Assembly: GCA_013420905.1 (NCBI GenBank)
Contig: JAAXNY010000007.1
Location: forward strand, 124,001-188,000
Source of the DNA: Collybia mongolica
Taxonomy: Eukaryota > Basidiomycota > Agaricomycetes > Agaricales > Clitocybaceae
Length of the DNA: 64,000 bases
Direction of reading: 5' to 3'
In this document: in pieces, positions 11,712 through 24,436 of the stretch
Numbering within the stretch: the first letter of the stretch is position 1
How the letters are laid out: every line of letters begins with the position of its first letter
The notes under the pieces: model-generated
Seen by the model: the letters and a program-made list of their open reading frames with translations, nothing else
Told to the model about the DNA's origin: nothing
The model's database searches: none
Program-made: the position numbers and the translations under genes

Positions 11712-13319
11712 CAGTGGCTCAAAAAACTGCCCCAATGTTTGTACATTTTTGAAAGATCAATATGGTATGAAGTGCTGACATAAGCAGGGGACCTGGGGTA
11801 ATTATGTAAGATACTATGACATCGTGGCTTTCCAATGGACCCTGGATCATGTGATTTGGATCAAAACCCATTAAGCTATAGGCCAAACAAAATGATTACT
11901 CATTGGGGCAGTTTTTTGACCCTCTATTAATTTTCTATCTAATACTTTGTATGACCACCTTTTGCCTTTATAACTGCTTGTATCCGCCTGGGCATACTTT
12001 CTATCAGGTTTTGGCATACCTCTGGTGGAATTTCACCCCACTCTTCAGCCAATCTATCCCACAACTCATGTACTCCTTTGGGTGGTGTCGGATATTCTTT
12101 AAGACGGCGCTTGAGATGTTCCCAAAGGTGTTCTATTGGATTCATGTCAGGGGATTGGGCAGGCCAGCCAAGGACTTGAATGTTGTTGTCTTCAAACCAC
12201 TGTGTGGCCAGTCCAGATGTGTGTTTGGGGTCGTTATCTTGCTGAAAGTAGCGCTCGCCATCCACCATTTCCAACTTCTCAAAACTTTCCTGAACTCCAC
12301 TCTCCAAAATTTCACAGTATTGAACCTTGTCCATGTTCCCCTGCACCTCTATGAGCTTTCCCACTCCATTCCACCCCATACAACCCCATACCATGAGGTT
12401 TCCTCCTCCTCCATGTTTGACAGTAGGTGATGTTGTTCTATCAGATGGTGGTTCTCCCCTTTGTTTCCAGACATAAACCTTTCCATCTGACCCAATCCTA
12501 TTGATTTTGGTCTCATCTGTCCATAGAACCCTTTTCCAGTCCTCCACAGTCCAGCTTTCATGATATTTTGCAAACTGGAGACGCCGGATGTGATGGGCTC
12601 GTTTGAGAAGAGGAGCTTTCCTCTTTGTAGCAGCATAAAATTGATTTTCCTTGAGTGCATTTCTGACTGTCTGGGGTGTGACAGGATTGGGGATGATGCC
12701 ATTGATGAATTGGGTAGCCTGAACTGCATTATCAAGCTTCCCTGACTTGATTTGACGAATAATTTACTGTTTGTCACGAACAGACAGCTTGGAGGGGCGG
12801 CCACCAAGGTTGTTTTCTTTGTTTCCATCCACATCTTTGCTGATCCTACTGATGGTACCCTTCCCTAGACCAGTTTTCTCCTTGATTTGACACTGAGAAT
12901 AGCCCTCATTGAGGAGAGAAACAACAGTATTGTGCTGAGCAGTAGAAATGGCTTTCATGATGGTGGTAAGAGGTCAAGAAGATGATTGAACCAATTCCAA
13001 CATGTCAAATTGATACAAATAAAGTCACATGACATTGTTTATTCTTCCCACAGTCCATAATGTTCTTGCATTGGATCATAAATGCCAGAATAATGGAAAA
13101 TAAGATAAGGGTCAAAAAACTGCCCCAATGAGTAGCCATTTTGTTTGGCTTATAGCTTAATGGATATTGATCCAAATCACATGATCCAGGGTCCATTGGA
13201 AAGCCACGATGTCATAGTATCTTACATAATTACCCCAGGTCCCCTGCTTATGTCAGCACTTCATACCATATTGATCTTTCAAAAATGTACAAACATTGGG
13301 GCAGTTTTTTGAGCCACTG
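11712..13319 (-). mobile_element. Tc1/mariner element, copy 2, complete
   Basis: A full 1608-bp copy bounded by TA duplications at 11710-11711 and 13320-13321. Perfect outer tips (CAGTGGCTC and GAGCCACTG) begin TIRs of about 212 bp. Each TIR has the 18-bp motif TCAAAAAACTGCCCCAAT at its outer end and the same motif inverted at its inner end. The transposase reads on the minus strand and is broken by one nonsense codon. Near-identity with copies 1 and 3 indicates recent activity. Confidence 0.97.
11939..12958 (-). pseudogene. Tc1/mariner transposase with a nonsense codon (copy 2)
   Basis: Same DD34E transposase as in copies 1 and 3. It carries the same TAA at codon 65 (12766-12764) as copy 1, so the two share a defective ancestor. 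Copy 2 has its own coding changes, notably CGT to TGT at codon 23 (Arg to Cys in the N-terminal helix-turn-helix) and a CG-to-CA change near 12593. Both are CpG transitions. The catalytic residues remain. Confidence 0.92.
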
Positions 13320-13321
13320 TA

Positions 13322-13913
13322 TATGCAAAAATAGCCCCCAAAATGCACACTTTTCAAGAAAATTGTCAAACTCATCAAGATTAGCATTAATTTTACTAAT
13401 TACTGGCAAATTTGACAGGGAGGTTTTTCTTGATGTGGCTAGATACACCAACTAGCAGTCCAACCTTGCCTTACAGCACCCCAGGTCCCATAACCACTGC
13501 ATTGGACAAGTAATTATAATTTATCAATCCACTTGAGGCACTAGCCAAGAAATGAAATGGTCACACTATGCTAACTCCTTCTCATTTCCAACATTCTACT
13601 ACCGTGCCACTGCTACTCCTTACTCCTCGCATGCTGCAAAAATGCATTTGGCCCTTATTCATCCTCACAAGTCCTCTACCATCCGAAACCAATACTGTAG
13701 TTGCTTATGGAGACGAAGGTGAAAAACCATACTCTATGTTCTTTTTCTGCGCTCATGACATTTTGATCCCGGAATTACCCCGCCGGCGTTATCTTATTTT
13801 GTTCCATATTAATTCAAGCACAAGTTCCGTATGGAAGCCGTCTGGACCTATCCAATCATTTATAACCATACACAACTCGCATCCTTCACCAACAAGGCAC
13901 CCACCAAACAGAC
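13322..13913. other. Flank between Tc1 copy 2 and F-box pseudogene
   Basis: No supported gene. A short ORF at 13568-13975 runs into the pseudogene in another frame. The sequence just before 13914 would be the former promoter of the F-box relic. Confidence 0.4.
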
Positions 13914-14956
13914 ATGGACTGCTCAGCTGCAATACCCCAAGAAATCATCGACGAAATCATCACCTATCTCACTGACGACCTCCCAGCACTTCACCACTAC
14001 TCTATCACCTCCCACTCCTTCCAACTCGCAAGCCTTAAACTCATCTTCTCCACCATCCGCCTCTACAACACCTCCGCTGCCCAAAACCCCAAAACCTCAA
14101 CTCCATCCTGAACCAAAGCCCCGATATTGCTGGCTTGATCACTACACTGCATGTCTAGAGCCTTCCGCACGAGAAGCGCTCTGCACTCCCGGCCGTCCTT
14201 CCACGCCTATCACACATAAAACGTCTTGTGGTCGGCCACGAGGGGCATCTCGGCAACACGCATTGGCGCGCGCTCCCCCCCCCGCGTCTAGACACACCTC
14301 ATCTCGCCCGCTCTGCACATACTGGCCTTTACGTCCATCCTCTACCTCACCATCTCCACTATATCTCTCTCGCAACACACGTAAAGGTACTTGAATCGCA
14401 CTCCTTGGCGCTGACCGAACCCGATGGTTCTGGTGCGTTGTGCCTGGCACCGATACCGACTCCAGCCCCAGTACCAACGCCGATCCCCATGCAGCTCGAA
14501 CCAATCTACTGCTCCAGCGCAGCATTAAACTTGCTGTGTCCACCCCTACAAGCCCCCAACCTCTGCAACTACACCATAATCGGCAACTCCATAGACAACC
14601 TCCTCACCCCACAGAAGATCCACACAGCCGTGATACTAACACGCGTCATCGGGAACCTCATGTAGTTAGAGTACCGCAGGGACGACCCTCGTATGTATAC
14701 GTGTCCCCATACCTGAGTCCGCGAGCCCAAGATAAGGAGCGCCTTACGCGTGGTGGGCCCAGCTCAGTGCGCGCTTAGGGGATTCCGTCGTACACCCCCA
14801 AGCTCCGTGCCGTTAACTTCACCCTCGAGATCATGGGCGAGGGGACAGGTACCATGGATATTGGCGATAGCGCGTTTGCACTACTGGTGGAGAAACGACT
14901 CTCCCTGCTTCGTGGTCGGGGCACTGGGATTTTATCGGCGCGGCTCGTCTGCTTAA
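13914..14956 (+). pseudogene. F-box protein pseudogene, paralog of the gene at 50846-52372
   Basis: The first 60 codons are a clear F-box N-terminus (PQEIIDEIITYLTDDLPALH, then LIFSTIRLYN) matching the paralog on the minus strand at 52372. After about 14100 the homology continues, but it jumps between frames and meets stops. Recognisable pieces correspond to the paralog's PDIA, SALHSRPSF, LHILAFTS, PCSSNQST and AWWAQL segments. The end near 14956 corresponds to the paralog's C-terminus. Many indels show it is long dead. An ORF of 187 codons across it is a shadow. Confidence 0.8.
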
Positions 14957-17204
14957 GGAGAGCGGTTGGGAATCCGTAGGCCTGGTTGGGGAACGAAGTT
15001 CATGTGTGATGCCTCACCTCGGGTTTGGAGTCATATTAAATTATAGGGCCTGTGTACCGGGACATCCGACTCCTTCCGTACTTATCGTATTTAGTGACTA
15101 TGCAGAGATGCTCTGGAGGTGCATCCAAAGGGAGACGTTCGAGGATAGTCAACGACGAACAAATGCTTAAACACTCTACAATGCCACATACCCGGTATTA
15201 AAATATCGAACTTTGCATGCACATGTAGGATATTGGTCGGATTTGAGGGAGACAAAATATCCGCCCAACACTGCAGTAGTGACGGATATTATGGGCTTTG
15301 AATGGATAGAATGGTCCGCAATTTATATACCCATCGAACTCAATGATGGTAAGCGGATAAGATCGAATAATGTTTGGCTTTGTTTGTGCACCAGATTTCA
15401 GCTTCCGATTTGCGGACCCGTTCGGAGCAAAACTCCCATGTCAATTCGGTATATAATAAATGTTACAACGGGTGCGACACTGGCCACGCGTTTGTTGGCC
15501 TTGAAAGGGTGCACTATGCGAATATAACGGAACAGACTAGCCCAACGGAACGATAACAAGGACGAACCATTATTGTTGGCTGAATAGCACCTCCGGTAAG
15601 TTCAGAACTCGATTCTTCTGAAATGGATAGCATCCTTACGCGCCCCGGTAGTGTGCAAATGAATGGGTAGTCCTACAACACCATGCTTGCGAGCTAAATG
15701 CAGTTCCTACGCCCAACAAAGGAAGAACATGTACGTATGAGTCGTACAGACTTCAAAGCTCAACATAGCCCGTCACGGCATGTAACATTGAGCAGAATAG
15801 GTATCTCTAATCGGCGCCAGAGTATGATTCTTTCGTATTTCAAGTAGGTACGCTCGCCAACTAATGCCCTTCGACGACCCACGATCTCTATGAACCTCAC
15901 CACATGCATGTCTATCCCGAGAAAGTCAGCGCTCCGGGGGTCGCACGACGCTGACCTCAATTTAGAAATGACTGGGTCTGTCCATGGTATGTCCGATGCT
16001 GTTGGCGGACCATCATCGTAGGGAAAGCACGGAGCGGCCCTCTTCACGGTCCTCCACTTGTATTCATCAAATTCACTGAGAAATCAAGGTACACAGCCCT
16101 AGAGTCGGCCAATGTATCAAAGGACTAATGCGAGTCTCTCTCCTGTGCGGAGCCGGGATCTCAAATCGCAATGCCACAGAAGCGACGTATACCACGTACG
16201 GTCCCAGATGAATCCAGGTCGACGAAGTCGGCGCGCAAGAACCACACAGAGTGCCCGAAGGAGCCGTCAAAACGGCTATCCAACTCGGTGGTGATTGAGG
16301 CTCTCCACGTTCCTGAATAACCTCCACTGTCCTCATGACGGAAGATATCTTGGGAGGTTAGTTGCACACAATAGGTCCTCAACCAATAATATGCATTTCA
16401 GCCCCTCAATCCATACTCACATCTTTCAAAGGACTACTCCATGTAACCCGCAATCAACTCGCAGCGCCGCTTCACAAGTATGAATGTCGATGTATCCCGG
16501 GGTGCCATCCCTGCGAAGGTATTCCAATACCGATAACTATCAGTTTAGCGAATGCCTTCGAACCCTGACTATACACGCGGATGCAAAACCGTTCAATCAA
16601 CAGGAACTCAACCCGTTTTAACTCACATAAACTTGAGCCAGATGTGAACTATGGAATATTGACGCCAACAATAAATGATGAGAATTGATCGACCAGACAC
16701 CGGTCGCTCTCTGGGCTTTATAATGGAGTCTAAGAAGTTATCTTCGAGCATAACAGAGTCTGAAGCATTCAAGCAGACGCCTACAGGCTCAGAAGAATTC
16801 GAAATCACACTCCTTTTTTGACCAAATCATGCATATTGGTCTTCTGACATGCACGTTTGTAGCATGTACTGTATGCTTTCACCGCCCTGTTCGTTAGTTG
16901 ATCTCTTTTATTCGCCACCCATCAGTTATGCTGATTTGTGCCAAGGGAAGTGTCCCCAGCACCACGAACAACCCAGTCCAAACACGCATGAGTTGGTTCA
17001 CCAATATTTCATCGGATCATATGACCCCAGCACTTTACCAGTACGGAAGAGACGCATGAAGCACCCAATATCTTGAATATGATGAGTTCCCCAAATCCAG
17101 ACTACCTAACCTCTTTTTCTGCTTTTGTAAAGGGTACTAATCCTTTTTATCTGGATGTCACGACACGATTATGAGCGAGTTGCTTCAGTGGGTGGCTTGA
17201 CCAA
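14957..17204. other. Gene-poor stretch
   Basis: About 2.2 kb with only short open frames on both strands (for example 15213-15527 and 16047-15760), none with a recognisable motif or joinable exons. I see no RNA gene or terminal repeats. Confidence 0.45.
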
Positions 17205-18120
17205 TTGATTGAGCATAATGAAGTTATAATAATTTATCACAGTCTGACGGATTGGCGTATCGATAACAACCAGTCAATATCTCTTGGAACGGTCTACCGG
17301 CGGCTTGACCTAGTCATTGAAGAGGAACGCCGTGGGCAGGTGGTGGGTCTCGATTACTTGATTATTCCCGTCAAGATTTTGCGCGACACTGGAATGCCTC
17401 TCGATTACACTATTGAGCATACTGGACCACAAAGCAAACGCCTGTCGCGTGATGGTAAGACACTCTTGGTGGTAGGCGACTACTATATCTATCTACCCAG
17501 GTTCCTAATCTTCATCGCTTCCTGTCTTACGCAGAACTTCTTCCCAAGTCAAAGGTTCCTCTTCATCAAGCCAAGCTTTGACTTGTAGCCCAAGCTCCGA
17601 TTTCCATTGAGGCTCTTCATCATCATATGTGTCGGTGAAGACTCCGTTCATGACCATGAAAATATTAACAGCATCGATATTGTAGTGGTCGCCAATATTG
17701 CCATCGTAAATTTGAACTTTGAGGCTGTATAAGAAGTGTGCTCGCAAAAAGTCGTCGCCTGCTTTATTTGGATGGTCTCTGAGTGCAAGATGCGTCCTGA
17801 GGGGATACTGGCGACCATCATCCAATATATTTCGCCCATAGAAACGAAAGATTCGATAATTATCCTAGTCAGAGTGCATTAATGATTTTGCACGGCTCAG
17901 ATTCATAGGATTTCCTAGCTACATCAACATCAATGGCAATTCTGCTTGTTCGGAATGCCTCAACAATGTCAGTGCTCATTTGTAAGCAGTTTCGGAGAGT
18001 AAGCATAGGTTCCATGGATGGCTTCCGGGTTTCGGGCTCGTCAATGAATGTTTGGAACACCAGTAGCTGGCACTCTGATACATCAAACACTGTACTTACA
18101 GATAACAGCCGATTCATCAA
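17205..18120. repeat. Repeat R, segment a: convergent fragments of two unknown coding sequences
   Basis: The plus strand reads YRRLDLV then LDYLIIPVKILRD and DYYIYLP (about 17281-17500). Related text is at 29042-28790 and 50000-49120 on the minus strand. Abutting it tail to tail, the minus strand has an acidic 106-codon frame (17825-17505: RDHPNKAGDDFLRAHFLYS, LTWEEVL, ending SDED) and a further piece (18120-17869: TLRNCLQMSTDIVEAFRTSR). The second half is duplicated at 48495-49081. I do not recognise the protein families. The frames are broken between pieces, so this is a decayed repeated segment. Confidence 0.6.
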
Positions 18121-18503
18121 TGGCTGTCATTACAGAGGGGTTCTTGATATATCAAACCACTGTGCCCAACCACAGGCCAGAAAATTCCCACAATCCTCGC
18201 TCCTCTGTCCACACCACTGTACACAGTGAGCTCGGGGCTGCCCAAGATGAAGAGCAAACCAACGTCCGCCTCTTCCGATCGGAATCTCCAAATCTCGATT
18301 ACATCAGGTCTCGCGATGCGCCATCGCGTTCAATGTTTCCTCGCGTGATGGGCCATGTAAAACACTTCCCCATTTGGGGACCATGTTTATGTTGGATACC
18401 TCAGGGCCCTTTTGTCGTATGTTGTGCGTATTTGATATGTTTTCCGTTTTTTTATCACCCATAATAAAATCGTCTAGAAATCGAATTTACTACATTACAT
18501 CCT
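18121..18503. other. Spacer between R segment and KDZ relic
   Basis: No supported coding region. It would include the 3' end of the KDZ transposon; I could not identify a terminal repeat. Confidence 0.35.
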
Positions 18504-21500
18504 TTAATGACATTCAATACAATAATTTTGACCACCTGGCCCCTCTGGAAGACCAGGTCCCTTCGCCATCTCACCTGGAACATCCTTCCACAATGTCTCG
18601 CAGTGTGCGCGGAGTTGTGCACGGATAGCTCGCTGACGAAGAGCATAGGCACGCCGGCCTTCAGCAAGAGCCCACTCCGTCTCTGGTATGACCGCCACTG
18701 CTCGCTCCATCCACTGCCGCTCCTCCCAGGAGAAAAATTCCTTCACCCTTCGCATTTCCTCCTGAAGCAAAAGGCATTCCTCCTGCCAGCGATGCGCTCT
18801 CGCCCGAGACCTGCACCACTCAATACGAAGTGCTGACCATTCAAGTCAGTCAAAAGATCAAACGGTATTCTAAGCATTTACTGACCTTCTTGCATGCGCA
18901 GCCCAGCAGGGTCGAAATCACCATTCCCTTCACTCGTTTTCCATATCCATGACATGGCTACACGACCCTCAGAGCTGCCACTTTCTGCAGCCGCCAACCC
19001 CTGAACATCGCCATCATGCAGGACTTGTATCTCTATATCCCACCCCACCTTCCCCAGTGGCTGAGCCAGACGCTCTAAAGCCGTTCGGAACTCGCGATAC
19101 TTCAGAACGTTTGCGTCAATTCGTGCTTGGACACCAAGGACAAGATTTCGACTCCGTGTGACTTGACTTTGACCCCGCGAAAAGCGGTCCTTGGCAGCAT
19201 ACATCTGTGAGCGGACCAGGATGAGGCGGCGTATGTCATGAAGGACATCGTGAGCCTGCGCAAAACGTAGCCGCCACTCAAACTCCATCATATCCTGCGA
19301 AACAGGGATACAATCCAACACCTGCGATGGAAGAAACAATTCTCCATTCACCGCTGAGGTTAAGGTGTCGCTCTCGTCTGGGACACGCAGCTGGGAGATA
19401 GCCGGCATATAAAGGAGCTGGACTGCCGACCAAGCATCAATTTGTCGCTTGAGACGGCTAGCACGCTCAACAACTTTGGCGATTTGTAGGTCAGTAGAGT
19501 GTGAGCCCAGTGCCTTTGCATCAGTGCAAAGACGACGCCTATAATGTGGGTCAGTGACATGAAAAAATTGAACAAGCGAGGCTCACGCACTGATGTTCCT
19601 TGAGCTCCAGGCCTTGGATGAGGAGTAAGCTGGGTGGCATATGTTCATGAACCACTTGCGATGAATTATTGATCGACGATGCATCATCCCGGGCTAACTC
19701 AAGACGAACTGCATGCTCAGTGATGCCTAGTTGACATAATTAGCTGAGTAAAACTTGCCACATTATAATAGAAGCTTACGACGCTCTGTGCAGTCGAATG
19801 GATTAGGCTGGGTCCCATCTGATTCCCATGCTTTTACCATCACTGTCCACTGAGCTGTGGACTCCTCAGGAAGCGACGCATCAAACTGAATGAAGGCTGT
19901 GACCTGTTCGCCATGTTCCTGGACGGCCTCTACAGACCTACGAAGCAAGGTAGCAGCTAAAACAAAATGGTCTGAGTAAATAGTCAACTATATCAATCTT
20001 GTAACTCACCCATACCCATAACCTTCCTCCAGTTGATATCACCAAAGTGATCATCAAGAGTGTCACATCGAGAACCTGGCCCCATTTCTTTGGTGCTGGT
20101 GGCAACTGGGTTCATTGCTGCCCATCCGCGTTCTGGTGCTTCACCATCTGTTTGTCCTACATTCAGAGTGTAATTGAAGGAAAAGATTGTATGGCAGCTG
20201 GGCTGATGTGCAGCTAGGTGGAATTTCGGGATCAAGTAGTTGATGATGAGAGTTTCAATTAAGTGGGGGGGATAGATCTTGCATCGTAGCAGAAGGTTCC
20301 GAATCCATTGACAAGCAATGTCGTATGATGTTACAATCCTTCTTGGGACATTTTGTCGTAGGCTCGATAAGAAGATGTAGTCCATATTCACATAGCTAGA
20401 GAACAAAAAAAAATGGAACACAATAGTGACTATGAAAATAGTGGAACTAACCATTCGCCCTTTTGGAGGTCTCCCAACCGACATGGGTTGCTTCATGTTG
20501 TGTTGACTGCAGTCGACGGTCCCCGCCCCACTTGACGCTAAACCCTTGCCTCCCCGAGAGTTTGCAGACTTGATAGCATCGTAGTTATTGCATGTCGAGG
20601 TAGGCTCTGGGGGGATTCGGGTGTCGTACTCTTGTAGGTGAGCCTTAAATTTCTTCTCCTCAACAATGTATGCATAGCCATGATTGAGGCCTGGGTCACA
20701 CACGTCATTTGAAACATCCAGGCGTTTCAAGCGGAAGTTTGCGTCAATGCCAAGAAACAGGGTGTACAGCCATCTAAAGTGATTATAAGCTATGGCAAAT
20801 CAAGGAGATTTGCAACAACATACTGTTTATAATCAGGGGCATCTTCCCAGTTTTCAGGAAGATTTTGACCAGGTTGAGGGCATGCAGGGCAGAGAACCGC
20901 ACATTCACCTTCCTTTGTTCCTTTCACTCCAGTGGGATCATGGCCACAGCCGGAACGCTTGAGAAGCATCAGGTGCCGCCACTCTCTTACCATCCTCATG
21001 AAGGCAACATATTGATACTGTGCCGGCACACGTTAGTCAAAATAAAATGAAATATGAAGGATGGTGCTTACCGGAGGAGGGGAAGTACCGGTATTATCAA
21101 CAATACACAACAAGGCTGCATACACTGACCACACAACTGGTATGTGTGATAGCAGTCAGCACAACAGTACAGCGGGGCCCCATCAACAGCACATGCAGTG
21201 CATCTAGAGTCAACATGGTAGTGTGCTTCATGTTGTATGATCTCGTGGAGAAACTGGTTGATTCGAGGGACGAAATGATGCAAAGGTGTATCCTGCACAT
21301 CATTAAAAAAGATGAGATGAAAAAAAGGTGAAGCGAAACATACTGTTGGAAGCCGTGCTTTCTGCTTGGGCTGTTTGTTGTCTTGTGGCAACGTGTTTAC
21401 ACTACCTGTCGCTGCTTGTTGCTGCACAAAATTCAGGTCCATCCAGTTGTAAGGATATTCATCATCACTATCATCGTCGTTGACATCACATACAGTAAGT

Positions 21501-21753
21501 CTGGCAGATTATCAGCATCCATCATATTGATGGTGTCCATGTTGTGGATGAGAGTATTGGGGGTTACTGATGGAGGTGACGCCACTCCAGGTACAGTGAT
21601 GAGGATACGATTATGAGTAACACCTGAAGGGTTGGTTTTGAAAGCGATGTGGCAGTGGACAACATCTTGTGGGTTTTGAGAATTGGGAGGCAGCTCTGGC
21701 GCAGCATAGTACACATCCACGTCAGGGCATAACCTTTTGTTGTTGCAACGCAT
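18504..21753 (-). pseudogene. KDZ (Kyakuja-Dileera-Zisupton) transposase, CxC2 type, internally deleted
   Basis: Reading 5' to 3' on the minus strand: an N-terminal region with VDVYYAAPELPPNSQNP (21753 on) and DDEYPYNWMDL. Next is a CxC2-like cysteine cluster (CTACAVDGAPLYCCADC, near 21180), then VAFMRMVREWRHLMLLKRSG, GECAVLCPACPQPGQNLP, SYDIACQW (near 20310), HLAAHQP and DGEAPERGWAAMNP with TKEMGPGSRCDTLDDHFGD. A C-terminal helical region runs to 18504. Several introns still fit (for example one splitting KGE from YVNMDY near 20450). The frame breaks between NLPDLL and DVNDDDSDDEY (near 21490), and most of the segment between CxC2 and VAFMRM is missing with an out-of-phase junction near 21070. 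It is therefore probably a deletion derivative without activity. Confidence 0.85.
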
Positions 21754-21906
21754 GTGAATTTTGAAACTGGGTTAACAATACAAGTTGAGTTGTAGCATCA
21801 ATACAAAGATGGATGTTTCGAGATGTACCTGTCTGTCCTATTTAAACCTGGTTGAATAACTCATAAACCCCTAGTGAAGCAATGTGCTGCAGGAGAAGTT
21901 GACGCA

Positions 21907-22141
21907 TGATGATAAGATGAGTAAATGGGAGGCAGGCGAGAAGAGAAAAGAGAAGGTGGGTGAGAAGAGACGGGACGAAACTGTCGAAGCGAGAAGACAG
22001 TAGCATGCAGTCTATAACTGCAAAGGATGATAAGAGGAGTAAAAAGAGGAGTAAATGGGAGGCAGGCAAGAAGAGGAAGGGTGACAAGAGACAAGAAGAA
22101 ACTGTTGAAACAAGAAGACGGTAGCATGCAGTCTATAGCTG
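21907..22141. repeat. Two-unit tandem duplication, about 117 bp per unit
   Basis: The unit at 21907-22023 (GATGATAAGATGAGTAAATG, GGGAGGCAGGC, GAAGACAGTAGCATGCAGTC) recurs at about 22026-22141 with scattered substitutions and a short internal expansion (AGGAGTAAAA). It lies just upstream of the KDZ transposase start, so it could be subterminal repeat or promoter sequence of that element. Confidence 0.75.
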
Positions 22142-22305
22142 TGAATGTAAACTTGGTCCTAGTAGAACCACACGTTGCACAGGCACCACATGGTGATTTG
22201 GCATGTGACCGTGCATGTGACGAAAATCAGCACGACGTGACGCACGAAAAAACACTGTTCAAAGCATGCTCCTCAATAGTACTGGCTACATTATCTAAGA
22301 AATAC

Positions 22306-22931
22306 CTAGGTAGTGTCAAAAATATTAGCATCAAAAGTCATAGCCTCTGCCCACACATTCATATTATCTTCTGCTGAGACTGGTAATCGATCCTCTGCTT
22401 TTTCAATAGTGTCTAGGTATTGGTACTCATCAAGATGAATCCCCATTTCATGGCAGCGGTAATAGCACACATGCTGGGAAGAAATAAATCAGCATATGTT
22501 CAACATCAACAGGTAAAGATGTACCCTGGACTCCCAATCCACTTTAAGATCAATAACGTCTTCCCAGTGGTCTGTAGGGGGAGTTGTTTTACATGCCCCA
22601 GCCCAAAGGAGCTTGTTGGCGAGGAACTGAGTATACAATTATTTAGTGAAATGCATGGGGATATAATCTCGTTGTTTACACATACATCTTGTTGTACCGA
22701 AATGGCCCAATTCAACTCATACTCGTCTTCACTCTCCACAGTGACCGGAAAGCAGTCAAACCAGACAGTGTAGAAGGTCTCGAGGAATTGCTTCCGCAAG
22801 CCAGCCTTGCGTGCAATGGCGTAATATGGGGTAACATACTCAAGATATTTATCCTGTGCTTGTTTGGCGACCCAGCCCTTTGGAAAGATGTTTTTAGTTG
22901 CCGATGGTTTGAGGAAAAGGCTCCGTGACAT
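22306..22931 (-). CDS. Uncharacterised KDZ-neighbour protein, three exons
   Basis: Exons 22931-22686, 22626-22525 and 22473-22306 have GT-AG junctions and join to 171 residues in one frame. The N-terminal part has KGWVAKQAQDKYLEYVTPYY and a motif with QFLETFYTVWFDCFPV. I associate this W/F-rich pattern with a common Agaricomycete gene found near KDZ transposases. A preceding in-frame exon (ending near 22994, CCGAG before GTAAGT) may extend the N-terminus, so the Met used here may be internal. The protein is shorter than the related frame at 25245-27420, so it may be a truncated family member. Function unknown. Confidence 0.55.
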
Positions 22932-23377
22932 TGGAAAGATCTAGGGTCCATGTAATATGATTGATCAAGACATATGGAGATGTGTACTTACCTCGGACGG
23001 TTTAAACTTAGAGTTACTTGCTGTTTGATGACCTCCACAGCAGCGCCGGGATGAGTTCGAGGTAGAAAGAGTGGGAGAAAAGAATGGGAAAAAGCTTGGT
23101 TGAGATTGAAGCAAGGCTATAGTACAAACGTTCCTTGGATGCCTGTTCTACAAGTCTTGTAATAAACTAACTAATGGTGCACAAAAAGGCTCTCAAAATG
23201 TAAAGAATGCTTGATAAATCCATTGAAAGTGTGCAACATCAAAGAAAGCGATTTTACTATGCTGAAATTGAGCCTGTAAAGCACCTATGAAGGAAATAAT
23301 CAGGTGAGCATAGAAGTCAGATGGTGCAATCATCATTAACTAACTTGGACGTAACACACCCTTTACTATTGCTCAAG

Positions 23378-24129
23378 ATGGGACGCCCCAGACTTTACCA
23401 CACTCCTGAAGAAAAACAGCAAGCAAACTGTGCAAAGAGCAAACGTCATTATGATAAGTACATTGAGTCCTTTGTTCTCAAAATTGGTGGTTGAATTTAT
23501 ATTCATGGATAGGGCTAAGAAAGCTGTGCGCACGTGGCAAAGCGTTAAGTATCGCAAAGACACTCAAAGGCAAGCACAGGGGTCATAATGAGTTGACCCT
23601 TTAAGTAATTCTACTCTCACAGGGCCTCAGTAATGCTTCTGCGCACTTGTGAGAAGCCGGAGAGTCTAGTTGACCGAGATACCAAACCCCAGTAAGCTGA
23701 TATGTTCTACATGCGGCTATGGTCCCTTACCTCGGTTCTTTCACTAGCAGCCACCCTGATTACTGGTGTGAATGGGCTGAAAGGGTTGCTTCAGCATTCA
23801 CAGCGCTTATGGGTGAATCCCCCTTCCATTTTGTCAACACTCTCTACCACCGCTACCTTATAAACTGCACCAACGACACCTTCCGTGATGCTACCATTGT
23901 TGTTGAGCGCCTTCAAAAACACATTCAACAATATCAGGGCCATGTACTGCAGGATAAGGGGGTTGGAAAAGAGTTGGCATGTTGTGAACAAATTGGAGTG
24001 GGGATCTCTAACATCCTGAAAGCCTTGGAGGATGTATTGTGCCATGGAATGGCTGGCCTTGAGGACGTCATTGAGTCCCATTCATGTGTATCTAACACTT
24101 CCATCAACTTAAATATTTTACTGCAATAG
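23378..24129 (+). pseudogene. KDZ-neighbour gene relic (MGRPRLYHTPEE type N-terminus)
   Basis: The start MGRPRLYHTPEEKQQAN followed by AKSKRHYDK is a basic N-terminus typical of an Agaricomycete protein family often found near KDZ transposases. The pattern of basic residues recalls a bZIP basic region, but no leucine zipper is visible. An intron at about 23456-23513 could join it to KKAVRTWQSVKYRK, after which stops occur. A second open piece (23719-24129) has HPDYWCEWAERV, ALMGESPFHFVNTLYHRYL, QGHVLQDKGVGKEL and LEDVLCHGM, matching the C-terminal part of such proteins. The middle is lost, so I call it a relic. Confidence 0.55.
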
Positions 24130-24436
24130 AAAGAACGATTTTGAATTTGCGAGCACAAGAATACAAGATACAAGCAACGAGAATACAGGATATGAGCAAT
24201 GTAGGTATCAACAAATATTACGTCCCATACGCATGCGCACCGCCGTCGTACCAAGCAGCCTGCAAGCTTAGGGTGTCTTGAAGCGGCATTAGAGGCCGTT
24301 GCTAGTCCCAACAACTTCCTCAGTTGCTCTGATACTGAGAAGCAGACCAATGTTAGTATCTAAACAGGTGAACATTTAGAGTATGGACATACAGCAACTT
24401 GGAGTTCCCCATGGTCTGCCCAATGAAGCCAACATG

